Part shown: positions 25,903 through 33,474 of the stretch, in pieces
Numbering within the stretch: position 1 is the stretch's first letter
Layout of the letters: every line of letters begins with the position of its first letter
DNA from: Flavobacterium sp. N2038
GTDB taxonomy: Bacteria > Bacteroidota > Bacteroidia > Flavobacteriales > Flavobacteriaceae
DNA length: 64,000 nt
Direction of reading: 5' to 3'
Assembly (NCBI RefSeq): GCF_025947185.1
Contig: NZ_CP110001.1
Location: 1,364,001-1,428,000, forward strand
Made by a program: the position numbers and the translations under genes
Notes under the pieces: generated by a model
What the model saw: the letters and a program-made list of their open reading frames with translations, nothing else
What the model was told of the DNA's origin: nothing
The model's database searches: none

Positions 25903-26634
25903 TTACTGTTTTATGTTGCTTATTGTGTCTTGCTTTTTAATTTCGGCTACATATTTGGTTAGTTTTTTTCCGTAAAGTGATTGTGCTACTTTTGGAGTCA
26001 TTGACTTTTGAATTGTATCCAGGAATTTAACGTTTATGTCATAAATCTCGGCTAAAGCAATATAAGGTGCGATTTCCTGATCTTTGTGATTAATAGCAAA
26101 GTTGGTAGCAAACAAATATTTTCTTTTAATGTTTGAATCATGTTTTGCGTTGATGCTGTCAAGTGCCTTTTGGTCCTTTCTTTTTATGGCTTTAAATCTT
26201 GCTTCAAGCATAGAAAGGTTTTCATCGTTAAAACGAGAATTTATCTTTTGATACTCCTGGTATAAATCCTGATTTTTAGATCCTGTAATTTTAGCATTGT
26301 AAATAAAATTATCCAGATTTGTATCGATATTTATGTTTCCAGGTTCAGCAAAAAATAAAATATTGTTGTCTAATGAGTTTGTTACTCCACGATCTAAAAA
26401 CAAATAAAGCATTTCTGGAGATTCTAATTTAATGTCGCTCTCAAAAGCTGAGTTTCCGTCGATTTTAATACTGTCGATTGCTACAAGAGAGGTGTCAACA
26501 ATTCTTTGAATATATAAAGTTCCGTTTTTTAATCCTTTAATGTTTCCTGTAATATGTAGGTTGTTTGTAGATTCTTTTTTGCTGCATGAAGCTAATAGTG
26601 CAAGTGCAACAAAAGCAATAATTGATTTTTTCAT
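25903..26634 (-). CDS. DUF4369-domain lipoprotein
   Basis: 243 residues with a lipoprotein signal (lipobox LLASC, Cys at about residue 17). The N-terminal half is the DUF4369 beta-rich domain: HITGNIKGLKNGTLYIQRI, VAIDSIKIDGNSAFE and ILFFAEPGNINID. The C-terminal half is helical and lysine-rich. In Bacteroidetes the domain often precedes a thioredoxin (AhpC/TSA) domain in thiol-disulfide lipoproteins; here no CxxC follows, so this is a stand-alone version. Function unknown. Flanking terminators indicate a single-gene transcript. Confidence 0.82.
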   Translation of the reverse strand: MKKSIIAFVALALLASCSKKESTNNLHITGNIKGLKNGTLYIQRIVDTSLVAIDSIKIDGNSAFESDIKLESPEMLYLFLDRGVTNSLDNNILFFAEPGNINIDTNLDNFIYNAKITGSKNQDLYQEYQKINSRFNDENLSMLEARFKAIKRKDQKALDSINAKHDSNIKRKYLFATNFAINHKDQEIAPYIALAEIYDINVKFLDTIQKSMTPKVAQSLYGKKLTKYVAEIKKQDTISNIKQ

Positions 26635-26710
26635 TAGTTTTTAGATTTTGGTGCAAAATAAAGAAAATAGTTTGAATGTGGTGAGTGGGATTTAAATTTT
26701 AATAAAAAAT

Positions 26711-26740
26711 AAATCCCAATTTATTTCTAAATTGGGATTT
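26711..26740 (-). terminator. Terminator of the 268-aa lipoprotein gene
   Basis: AAATCCCAATTTA and TAAATTGGGATTT form a perfect 13-bp stem, followed by a T-rich tract on the minus strand. Confidence 0.8.
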
Positions 26741-26765
26741 GTATAGTTTTTTTAAAATGAGACTC

Positions 26766-27572
26766 TTACAAATTTAAATTGTAGCTTACTCCGCTATCGT
26801 TTGTGTAAGTGAATTTGTTGTCACATTCATTGTCTCCATAGTCAATAACTCCTTTAAGTAATCCGCCTTCAATTTTTAATTTGCCCTGAGAAATAAAGTT
26901 ACATGAATATTTTTTCACCAATGTTTGCTGAACAGTCAAGGTTAGTTTTGTGCCTTTTTCTGTGGTTATATTATGGGTTCCTTCCGTCATTTCGTAAACA
27001 TTGTCCTCTAAAACATAAGGAGTGTCCACACCAGCAGTTTGTCTCACGGTATGAATTCCTGAATTTAGATAAACTCTGCCTTCTAAATCTGTAAATTTTC
27101 CATTGCTTACTTTTCTGCTCCATTGTGGGATAGTCGGAACAGTTGTTGTGTTTGTGTATTCAATAGTTCCTTCTAGTTTTATGCCGTTAAAAGAATAATC
27201 AATTCTTTCAATAGTAAGTTTGCTTCCTGTGTTAATGATTGGTTCTGAAAGCGTGATTTTTAATTTTCCCTTTCTTACAATTTGATTGTCTGTACAGCCT
27301 GCTGTTCCATAGTCTACCAAATATACTTTTGGATAAGATTGTCCTTCAACTGTAACAGTAGCACAAATAGCAGCTGCAGATTTTCCAGCTGGTGAACCGG
27401 TTGTTACGATTAATCCGGTATTAATGTCCATTTGGTTTATGGCGTCAATTGTTATTGAAGCTCCAATAACTGTAGTGTCAGTTTGAGTTGCAGTATCACT
27501 GTCGCTTGAACAAGAGATGTAAGTTAGTGCTGTTGCACAAAGGGTTAAGAATGAAATAGCAATTTTTTTCAT
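26766..27572 (-). CDS. Uncharacterised lipoprotein (268 aa)
   Basis: The signal ends in the lipobox YISC (Cys at about residue 21) and is followed by a Ser/Asp/Thr-rich linker. The mature part is beta-rich. It contains CATVTVEGQSYPKVYLVDYG, then CTDNQIVRKGKLKITL and IDYSFNGIKLEGTIEYTN, and later GKLKIEGGLLKGVIDYGDNECD. The GKLKI ... G-hIDYG theme occurs twice, suggesting two related beta units. Four cysteines in the mature region may form disulfides. I know no family name. It is monocistronic and probably cell-envelope. Confidence 0.75.
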   Translation of the reverse strand: MKKIAISFLTLCATALTYISCSSDSDTATQTDTTVIGASITIDAINQMDINTGLIVTTGSPAGKSAAAICATVTVEGQSYPKVYLVDYGTAGCTDNQIVRKGKLKITLSEPIINTGSKLTIERIDYSFNGIKLEGTIEYTNTTTVPTIPQWSRKVSNGKFTDLEGRVYLNSGIHTVRQTAGVDTPYVLEDNVYEMTEGTHNITTEKGTKLTLTVQQTLVKKYSCNFISQGKLKIEGGLLKGVIDYGDNECDNKFTYTNDSGVSYNLNL

Positions 27573-27640
27573 AGTAGTTTTTTTTAAGGGTTAGATTAAA
27601 AGGCATTCAAATGTAATAAAAAAAACGAATTACAATAAAA

Positions 27641-27671
27641 AAATCCTGTAAGCATCGCCTACAGGGTTTTT
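27641..27671 (-). terminator. htpG terminator
   Basis: AATCCTGTA and TACAGGGTT form the stem. On the minus strand a seven-T tract follows, 24 bases beyond the htpG stop. Confidence 0.8.
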
Positions 27672-27694
27672 GTTGGTATTTAATGAATAAAAAA

Positions 27695-29578
27695 TTACTT
27701 AATCATCTCAAAGCTTCTTTTTACAAAAGCAGTCAAGGCTTCACCTTTTAATAGGTTTTGCGATAATTTAGCCAGGTCTAAAGCTTGTTTTACTAAGTGC
27801 TCCTGATGTGTTTTGTCTTCAGTATTTAATATACTTGAAGCTAAGTCAGAATTTGTGTTTACTACCAAATTGTACATTTCTGGCATATTTCCCATTCCAA
27901 ACATTCCGCCACCGCCTGATTGGCTCATTTCTTTCATTCTACGCATAAATTCTGGTTGCGTAATAATAAATGGTGCAGCCTGGCTGTCCATTGCTTCCAG
28001 TTGTACGCTGTATGCTTTTGGAATATAAGCTTCTAAAGAAGTTTTTAAAGTTGCTTTTTCTTCATCAGATAATTTAGAAATCGTGTTTTCATCTTTTTTA
28101 ATCAAGTTGTCAATATGATCAGAATCGACACGAACAAAAGTTACTCCGCTATTATCATTTTCAATTTTTTGAATTAAATGAGAGATAATTGGAGAATCTA
28201 AAAGCAATACTTCGTAACCTTTGTCTTTTGCAGCTTCTATATAAGAGTGTTGTGCATCTTTATTTCCTGCATAAAGAACAACAAGTTTACCGTCTTTATC
28301 TGTTTGATTTTCTTTTAGTTTTTCTTTTAATTCTTCTAAAGTAAAATAAGTATTATCAACAGTTGGATACAAAACAAATGCACCAGCTTTTTCGTAGAAT
28401 TTATCTTCAGAAAGCATTCCGTACTCCAGAACAATTTTAATATCGTTCCATTTTTCTTCAAAATCAGCACGGTTCTCGTTGAATAAAGCTTTTAATTTAT
28501 CCGCAACTTTACGGGTAATGTAGTTTGAGATTTTCTTAACTGCACCATCAGCCTGTAAGCCTGAACGAGAAACATTCAGTGGAATGTCTGGTGAATCAAT
28601 AACTCCTTTTAGCATTGTTAAAAATTCAGGTACAATTCCTTCTACGTTATCTGTAACGTAAACCTGGTTTTGGTACAACTGAATTTTATCTTTCTGGATT
28701 TGCATATCGGTGCCCAGTTTTGGGAAATACAAAATACCAGTTAAGTTAAATGGGTAATCTACATTTAAATGAATGTTAAATAAAGGATCTTCGAACTGCA
28801 TTGGGTACAACTCTCTGTAGAAGTTCTTATAATCTTCTTCAGATAATTCAGATGGTTGTTTTGTCCATGCCGGATTTGGGTTGTTGATGATATTATCGAT
28901 CTCAACAGTTTCGTTTACATAATCTTCCGGAGCATCTTCTGGTTTTGGAAGTGTTTCTGTTCTTGTTCCAAATTTAATTGGAATAGGCATAAACTTATTG
29001 TACTTGCTCAATAAACCACTAATTTTTGAATCGTCTAAGAATTCAAGAGAATCCTCAGCGATATGAAGAATGATTTCAGTCCCACGTGAAGTTTTGTCAG
29101 CAGGCTCTAAAGTAAATTCAGGGCTTCCGTCACATGTCCAGTGTGCTGCCGGTTCGTCTTTGTATGATTTAGTGATAATTTCAACTTTTTCTGCAACCAT
29201 AAAAGCAGAATAGAAACCAAGACCAAAGTGTCCGATAATTCCAGAGTCTTTTGCAGAATCTTTGTATTTGTCCAGGAATTCCTCGGCTCCTGAAAAAGCA
29301 ACCTGATTAATGTATTTTTCTACTTCATCAGCAGTCATACCTAAACCTTGGTCAATTATATGGATTTTTTTTCCGTCTTTATCTACTTTAATTTCGATAA
29401 CCGGATTTCCATATTCAACTTTAGCTTCGCCAATGCTGATAAGGTGTTTTAATTTTAAAGTAGCATCAGTTCCGTTTGAAACGAGCTCACGCAAGAAAAT
29501 TTCATGGTCGCTGTATAAGAACTTTTTGATTAAGGGAAAGATGTTTTCAACCGAAACATTAATTTTACCTGTTGTCAT
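27695..29578 (-). CDS. htpG: Molecular chaperone HtpG (Hsp90 family)
   Basis: The ATP-dependent bacterial Hsp90. N-terminal GHKL ATPase motifs are LRELVSNGTDATLKL (Glu and Asn), IDQGLGMTADEV, and GIIGHFGLGFYSAFMVA. The middle domain has the catalytic-loop arginine region (LNVSRSGLQ). The C-terminal dimerisation region ends in SFEMIK with a glycine/methionine-rich stretch before it. 627 residues is the common size. The position of the usual second Asp (NGTDA versus NASDA) is a normal Bacteroidetes variant. Its own terminator follows; the upstream 190 bases separate it from a divergent lipoprotein gene. Confidence 0.97.
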   Translation of the reverse strand: MTTGKINVSVENIFPLIKKFLYSDHEIFLRELVSNGTDATLKLKHLISIGEAKVEYGNPVIEIKVDKDGKKIHIIDQGLGMTADEVEKYINQVAFSGAEEFLDKYKDSAKDSGIIGHFGLGFYSAFMVAEKVEIITKSYKDEPAAHWTCDGSPEFTLEPADKTSRGTEIILHIAEDSLEFLDDSKISGLLSKYNKFMPIPIKFGTRTETLPKPEDAPEDYVNETVEIDNIINNPNPAWTKQPSELSEEDYKNFYRELYPMQFEDPLFNIHLNVDYPFNLTGILYFPKLGTDMQIQKDKIQLYQNQVYVTDNVEGIVPEFLTMLKGVIDSPDIPLNVSRSGLQADGAVKKISNYITRKVADKLKALFNENRADFEEKWNDIKIVLEYGMLSEDKFYEKAGAFVLYPTVDNTYFTLEELKEKLKENQTDKDGKLVVLYAGNKDAQHSYIEAAKDKGYEVLLLDSPIISHLIQKIENDNSGVTFVRVDSDHIDNLIKKDENTISKLSDEEKATLKTSLEAYIPKAYSVQLEAMDSQAAPFIITQPEFMRRMKEMSQSGGGGMFGMGNMPEMYNLVVNTNSDLASSILNTEDKTHQEHLVKQALDLAKLSQNLLKGEALTAFVKRSFEMIK

Positions 29579-29722
29579 ATTTTTTAATTTTTTGAGTTTA
29601 ATGTGATGATTTTCATTTCTTCAAATAGAATACCAATTGTTTTTTGGATGACAAAATGGCGCAAGTGTTAATTTTGAAAGAAAATAAATGGATTCTAAAA
29701 CAAATTTTATCACAACGTATCG

Positions 29723-29730
29723 TATATTTG
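29723..29730 (+). promoter_or_regulatory. -7 element TATATTTG for the lipocalin-like/OmpA operon
   Basis: TATATTTG matches the consensus and lies about 50 bases before the first ATG; no convincing -33 is seen. Confidence 0.4.
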
Positions 29731-29779
29731 TGGTATAATAATTGTTAAACGGGTAAGTATTAACTTAAAAATGTACAAA

Positions 29780-30283
29780 ATGAAGAAAATTATTTTCATT
29801 TGCATGATCTCCGCAATGTTCTTTGCGTGTAAATCATCTTCGTCTACAACTGCTTCTACAGAAGCGCCAACGCTTTCAACAAAACTTGATAAATCTACTC
29901 AGGTGGCGATAAAGGGAAATTGGGTTCTTACCAATGTAACTTATCCGGGATCTGATTATATCAAAGTAAATTCTTTTGATCTTGCAGATTCAAAATGCTT
30001 TATTGGCAGTACCTGGAATTTTATTTCAAATAATAACAAAGGGACAATGACTTTAAATGCGCCAAGTTGTACTGCATTTACGTCTCCAATTGTATGGAGC
30101 ATTAACAGCCAGGGACTTTTTGTACTAAAAATTGTTAACCCGGGAACAAAATCTAAAAACGTTAAAGAAGGATACTTGCTTAAAGTTGCAGGATTAACAG
30201 ATAATTCATTTCAGTTAATTGACAACATTAATGTGGGCGGACAGGTTAAGGATGTGACTTACCAGTTTCAGAGAGCTAATTAA
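29780..30283 (+). CDS. Lipocalin-like lipoprotein
   Basis: 167 residues from ATG 29780 (an ATG three codons earlier is possible). The lipobox MFFAC places the lipid-modified Cys near residue 17, and a serine/threonine linker follows. The mature domain has IKGNWVLTNVTYPG, CFIGSTWNFISNNNKGTM, CTAFTSPIVWSI and YLLKVAGLTDNSFQL, the plan of flavobacterial lipocalin-like proteins (GxW near the start, alternating strands). It probably faces the periplasm. It lies 19 bases before the OmpA-like gene and likely shares its transcript. The ligand is unknown. Confidence 0.78.
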   Translation: MKKIIFICMISAMFFACKSSSSTTASTEAPTLSTKLDKSTQVAIKGNWVLTNVTYPGSDYIKVNSFDLADSKCFIGSTWNFISNNNKGTMTLNAPSCTAFTSPIVWSINSQGLFVLKIVNPGTKSKNVKEGYLLKVAGLTDNSFQLIDNINVGGQVKDVTYQFQRAN

Positions 30284-30302
30284 TATTAAAAAATAGATAC
30301 AA

Positions 30303-30998
30303 ATGAGAAAGATAACCGTTTTAGGATTGAGTAGTTTACTTATATTAACTAGTTTTTTTGTAAGCTGTGATTCAGTACAAAATGCAAATAATACACAAAA
30401 AGGTGCCGGAATTGGAGTTGTTGCCGGTGGTCTTATTGGTGGTATTTTAGGAAATAATTTAGGGCATGGCGGAAACGCTGCTTTAGGAGCTGCAATTGGA
30501 GCTGCTGTAGGTGGTGGAACCGGAGCTCTTATTGGAAATAAAATGGACAAACAAGCTCGTGAAATCGACCAGGCACTTCCAGGTGCAGATGTTGAAAGAG
30601 TAGGTGAAGGAATTCACTTAACTTTAAATGAGAATTCTGTTCGTTTTGATACTAACAAATCTACATTAACTGCTCAGGCAAAAGCTAATTTAGATAAATT
30701 GATTCCTGTATTTACAGATTACGGAGATACAGATATTCAGATTTTTGGTTATACAGATAATACTGGTAAACCAGAATATAATTTAACATTATCTGGACAA
30801 AGAGCTGCTTCTGTACAAGCTTATTTAGTTTCAAAAGGATTAAAATCAAGCCGTTTTAAAACTTCAGGTTTAGGTATTGCAGATCCAATTGCAACAAATG
30901 ATACACCGGAAGGAAGATCACAAAATCGTCGTGTAGAGTTTTCAATCACTGCAAACGACAAAATGGTAAATGATGCAAAAGCTGAATCTGGAAAATAA
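30303..30998 (+). CDS. OmpA-family lipoprotein with glycine-zipper domain
   Basis: 231 residues. The lipobox FFVSC is at about residue 22. A glycine-zipper region follows (GAGIGVVAGGLIGGILGNN, then ALGAAIGAAVGGGTGALIGN), suggesting two short membrane-embedded helices. The C-terminal 110 residues are the OmpA/MotB peptidoglycan-binding domain: VRFDTNKSTLTAQAKANL, IFGYTDNTGKPEYN, LSGQRAASVQAYL and EGRSQNRRVEF, with the diaminopimelate-contacting Asp and Arg in place. It anchors the outer membrane to peptidoglycan. An IS element begins 18 bases after its stop, so its natural downstream context is lost. Confidence 0.9.
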   Translation: MRKITVLGLSSLLILTSFFVSCDSVQNANNTQKGAGIGVVAGGLIGGILGNNLGHGGNAALGAAIGAAVGGGTGALIGNKMDKQAREIDQALPGADVERVGEGIHLTLNENSVRFDTNKSTLTAQAKANLDKLIPVFTDYGDTDIQIFGYTDNTGKPEYNLTLSGQRAASVQAYLVSKGLKSSRFKTSGLGIADPIATNDTPEGRSQNRRVEFSITANDKMVNDAKAESGK

Positions 30999-31060
30999 TT
31001 TCAGAACAAAATAAATGAGTCGTCCTAAAATAGGTTGACAGTTTACAATAAAAATTTATA

Positions 31061-31873
31061 TTAACCAGTCAGGTTTTCTTGGCTGGTTTTTTCATGTATA
31101 AAGTTAGGAGTTTTCATCATCAAACTTAGATGTGGTCTTTTTGTATTATATATAATTATTGACTCCTTTACAAGCTTTTCCAATGTGGCTCCATCCTTGC
31201 ATTTATAAATTAAAAACTCGTTTTTTAAGATTCCATTAATTCTTTCCGCTAATGCATTTTGATAGCAGTCATATCCATCTGTCATTGATGGTTTAATATT
31301 GTGTTTAGCTAATACATTTTGATAAACCTTTGAACAATATTGCAAACCCCTATCAGAATGATGTATTAGCGGCAGTATCGATTTTCTACTCTTCACTGCC
31401 ATTTTTAAAGCCTGAACTACACTTTCTGCGTTCATATCATCACTAAGTTTATAACCAACTATTTTTCTACTGTAAGCATCAGTGACCAAGGAGAGATAAT
31501 GAGTTTTTTGCTGTGATTTTATATAAGTGATATCACTTACGTATACTTGTTCAGGACGTTCAATTTTACATTCTTTCAAAAGATTATCATATTTGTGCAG
31601 CCAATGTTTTGAAAAAGTAGTTTTTGTATAACTCTTTATTGGTTTTACAAGTAATTTTTCTCTTCTTAAATAATCAAAAAATGCATCTCGACCTATCTTA
31701 ATCCCCTTTTGTGAAAATTGATCACAAAGAATATGATATAATTTACGAGTGCCAATACGAGGCATTTCCATTCTTATGCCGATAACCAAATCTCTAACTT
31801 TGAGTAGTTCAGATTCTCTTAAGGTAATTCTGTTCTGCCCTTGATAGAAAGCTTGCCTGCTGATCCCAAACAA
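31061..31873 (-). CDS. IS3-family transposase OrfB (DDE integrase domain)
   Basis: The catalytic half of the transposase. The N-terminal HTH_21-like part has GISRQAFYQGQ and RIGTRKLYHIL. The rve integrase core shows the three acids: Asp in YVSDITYI, Asp in IHHSDRGLQYCS, and Glu in NALAERINGILKNEF, with about 35 residues between the last two (DD35E). The stand-alone frame starts at TTG, but the frame is open for 22 more codons upstream into orfA (…RLRQEAGISLCKSCRLFG), so the active enzyme is expected as an OrfAB fusion made by -1 frameshifting. No inactivating change is seen. Confidence 0.93.
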   Translation of the reverse strand: MFGISRQAFYQGQNRITLRESELLKVRDLVIGIRMEMPRIGTRKLYHILCDQFSQKGIKIGRDAFFDYLRREKLLVKPIKSYTKTTFSKHWLHKYDNLLKECKIERPEQVYVSDITYIKSQQKTHYLSLVTDAYSRKIVGYKLSDDMNAESVVQALKMAVKSRKSILPLIHHSDRGLQYCSKVYQNVLAKHNIKPSMTDGYDCYQNALAERINGILKNEFLIYKCKDGATLEKLVKESIIIYNTKRPHLSLMMKTPNFIHEKTSQENLTG

Positions 31874-31893
31874 TCGGCAACTTTTACATAAAC

Positions 31894-32286
31894 TTATTCC
31901 TGCTTCTTGCCTGAGGCGGAAGATGGTTTGGGAGAAAACTTTTTTCGAATCTGAGTACCGTACTGACTATCAGAGATGTCAATCATGGTATTAAGTATCT
32001 TATTCTTTAGCTGTTCATCTGCTAATTCTTTTTCAAGCCTTTTAATGGTTTGTGCCGGAGTTTCTTTAGATTTAGACATAAATAACAAGTTTGGTTTGCT
32101 CCAGTCTAAGTTACCAAATTTTCTGAGCCACACCAAAACTGTACTTCTTCCTTGTATTCCATAGTTTTTTTGAGCTTGTCTATAGGTCATTTCTCCTTTT
32201 TCAACTTGGGAAATTACAGCTAATTTAAAAGCCATGTTATAATCCCGCTGGGAACGCCTGCCCCCTTTGTTTTCTTTGTCTTTCAT
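31894..32286 (-). CDS. IS3-family transposase OrfA (helix-turn-helix)
   Basis: 130 residues from the ATG at 32286; an in-frame TTG at 32307 lies within the terminal inverted repeat and is less likely. The HTH_28-type DNA-binding domain has NMAFKLAVISQVEKGEMTY, RQAQKNYGIQGRSTVLVWL and the RKFG turn. A heptad coiled coil follows (TIKRLEKELADEQLKNKIL), typical for OrfA multimerisation. The slippery heptamer A-AAA-AAG lies in zero frame at 31945-31939, 15 codons before the stop, allowing -1 shifting into orfB. Confidence 0.92.
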   Translation of the reverse strand: MKDKENKGGRRSQRDYNMAFKLAVISQVEKGEMTYRQAQKNYGIQGRSTVLVWLRKFGNLDWSKPNLLFMSKSKETPAQTIKRLEKELADEQLKNKILNTMIDISDSQYGTQIRKKFSPKPSSASGKKQE

Positions 32287-32392
32287 TATAAGTCGATTTA
32301 GTGTCAACTTATTTTAGGACGAGACAAAAATTTAAAAAAAGCTGTTTCTTAATTGAAGCAGCTTTTTTTTTGACTTTAGAAATTAAACATTG

Positions 32393-32400
32393 TAAATTTG
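32393..32400 (+). promoter_or_regulatory. -7 element TAAATTTG of the ABC ATPase gene
   Basis: TAAATTTG overlaps the in-frame TTG at 32398, which argues for ATG 32419 as the real start, 18 bases downstream. Confidence 0.5.
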
Positions 32401-32418
32401 AACTCTCAAATAGAACAC

Positions 32419-33369
32419 ATGCTCGACATTCAAAATATTTCTTTTTCATATACTGATACACCTGTTATTAAAAACGTTTCTTTTACGATCAATAAGGGAG
32501 ATAATATCTCTATTATTGGTGAGAGTGGTTGCGGGAAAAGTACACTTCTAAAACTTTTGTACGGTTTGTATGATTTAGATGAAGGTAAAATATTTTATAA
32601 CGAAAAACCTATTCTGGGACCAAAGTATAATTTGATTCCCGGTATGCCATTTATGAAATATCTGGCTCAGGATTTTGATTTATCTCCTTACGAAACTGTA
32701 GCAGAAAATGTTGGGAAGTTTTTGTCAAACGGTTTTGCTAATATGAAAAAACTACGTGTTCAGGAATTGTTGGAGATGGTAGAAATGGAACAGTTTTCTA
32801 ATGTAAAAGCAAAATTTTTGAGCGGTGGTCAGCAGCAAAGAGTAGCATTGGTTCGGGTTTTGGCATTAGAACCGGAAATAATTTTGCTGGACGAACCTTT
32901 TAGTCAGATTGATGCATTTAGAAAAAATGCATTACGCCGAAATTTATTCAGATACTTAAAGCAAAAAGGGATTACTTGTATTATAGCAACTCACGACAGT
33001 ACAGATGCTTTGTCTTTTGCAGATGAAACCATCGTAATGCGAAATGGTGAAATCATCACAAAAGGGGATCCTATAAAAATATATGAAGATCCTGAAACTA
33101 AATATGTGGCTTCTTTGTTTGGAGAAGTAAATGAAGTGCCAACACATTTATTACTTTCTTATGAAGATGAAAATCATAAAACACTGGTTTATCCACATCA
33201 GTTTAAAATGGTAACAGAATCAAATTTACCGGTAAAAATCAGACGAACTTATTTTAGGGGAAATCATTACCTGATCGAAACTATATTTAAAAGACAATTA
33301 ATCTTTTTTGAAAGTGAAATCGATTTACCATTAGAACAGGAAATTTTCTTGGCATTGAATTATTTATAA
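32419..33369 (+). CDS. ABC transporter ATP-binding protein, solitary
   Basis: 316 residues from ATG 32419. The ATPase domain is complete: Walker A GESGCGKSTLL, Q-loop MKYLAQDFDLSPYETV, signature LSGGQQQRVALVR, Walker B IILLDEPFSQID and switch ATHDSTDAL. After about residue 215 comes a 95-residue extension (VPTHLLLSYEDENHK, KIRRTYFRGNHYLIE), laid out like the regulatory TOBE region of sugar, polyamine and iron importers. No permease or binding protein is adjacent, so the partner and substrate are unknown. The IS element lies 71 bases upstream of the -7 element and could affect expression. Confidence 0.85.
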   Translation: MLDIQNISFSYTDTPVIKNVSFTINKGDNISIIGESGCGKSTLLKLLYGLYDLDEGKIFYNEKPILGPKYNLIPGMPFMKYLAQDFDLSPYETVAENVGKFLSNGFANMKKLRVQELLEMVEMEQFSNVKAKFLSGGQQQRVALVRVLALEPEIILLDEPFSQIDAFRKNALRRNLFRYLKQKGITCIIATHDSTDALSFADETIVMRNGEIITKGDPIKIYEDPETKYVASLFGEVNEVPTHLLLSYEDENHKTLVYPHQFKMVTESNLPVKIRRTYFRGNHYLIETIFKRQLIFFESEIDLPLEQEIFLALNYL

Positions 33370-33424
33370 TTAGCTAATTTGTCAATTAGAAAATTAGATA
33401 TTTTTTTTAGCGCCATAAAATAGC

Positions 33425-33457
33425 AAACCCGACAGGTTTTTAAAACCTGTCGGGTTT
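33425..33457. terminator. Perfect palindromic bidirectional terminator (16-bp arms)
   Basis: AAACCCGACAGGTTTT, one T, then its exact complement. It sits between convergent genes (ABC ATPase and S9 peptidase) and can end both transcripts. The layout CC-n-ACAGGTTTT…AAAACCTGT-n-GG resembles the repeat pair at 62.1 kb. Confidence 0.8.
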
Positions 33458-33474
33458 ATTACTTAAATCGAAAT

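Larger units (their letters stand above)
31016..32326 (-). mobile_element. IS3-family insertion sequence, about 1.31 kb, apparently complete
   Basis: The ends are inverted repeats: TGAGTCGTCCTAAAATAGG at the left and, on the other strand, TGTCTCGTCCTAAAATAAG at the right, continuing GTTGACA, with four to five mismatches over 26. TG...CA termini and size fit IS3. The flanks AAA/AAA could be a 3-bp target duplication but are low-complexity. Two overlapping-frame genes (orfA, orfB) are read on the minus strand with a slippery A-AAA-AAG site at 31945-31939. Confidence 0.85.
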
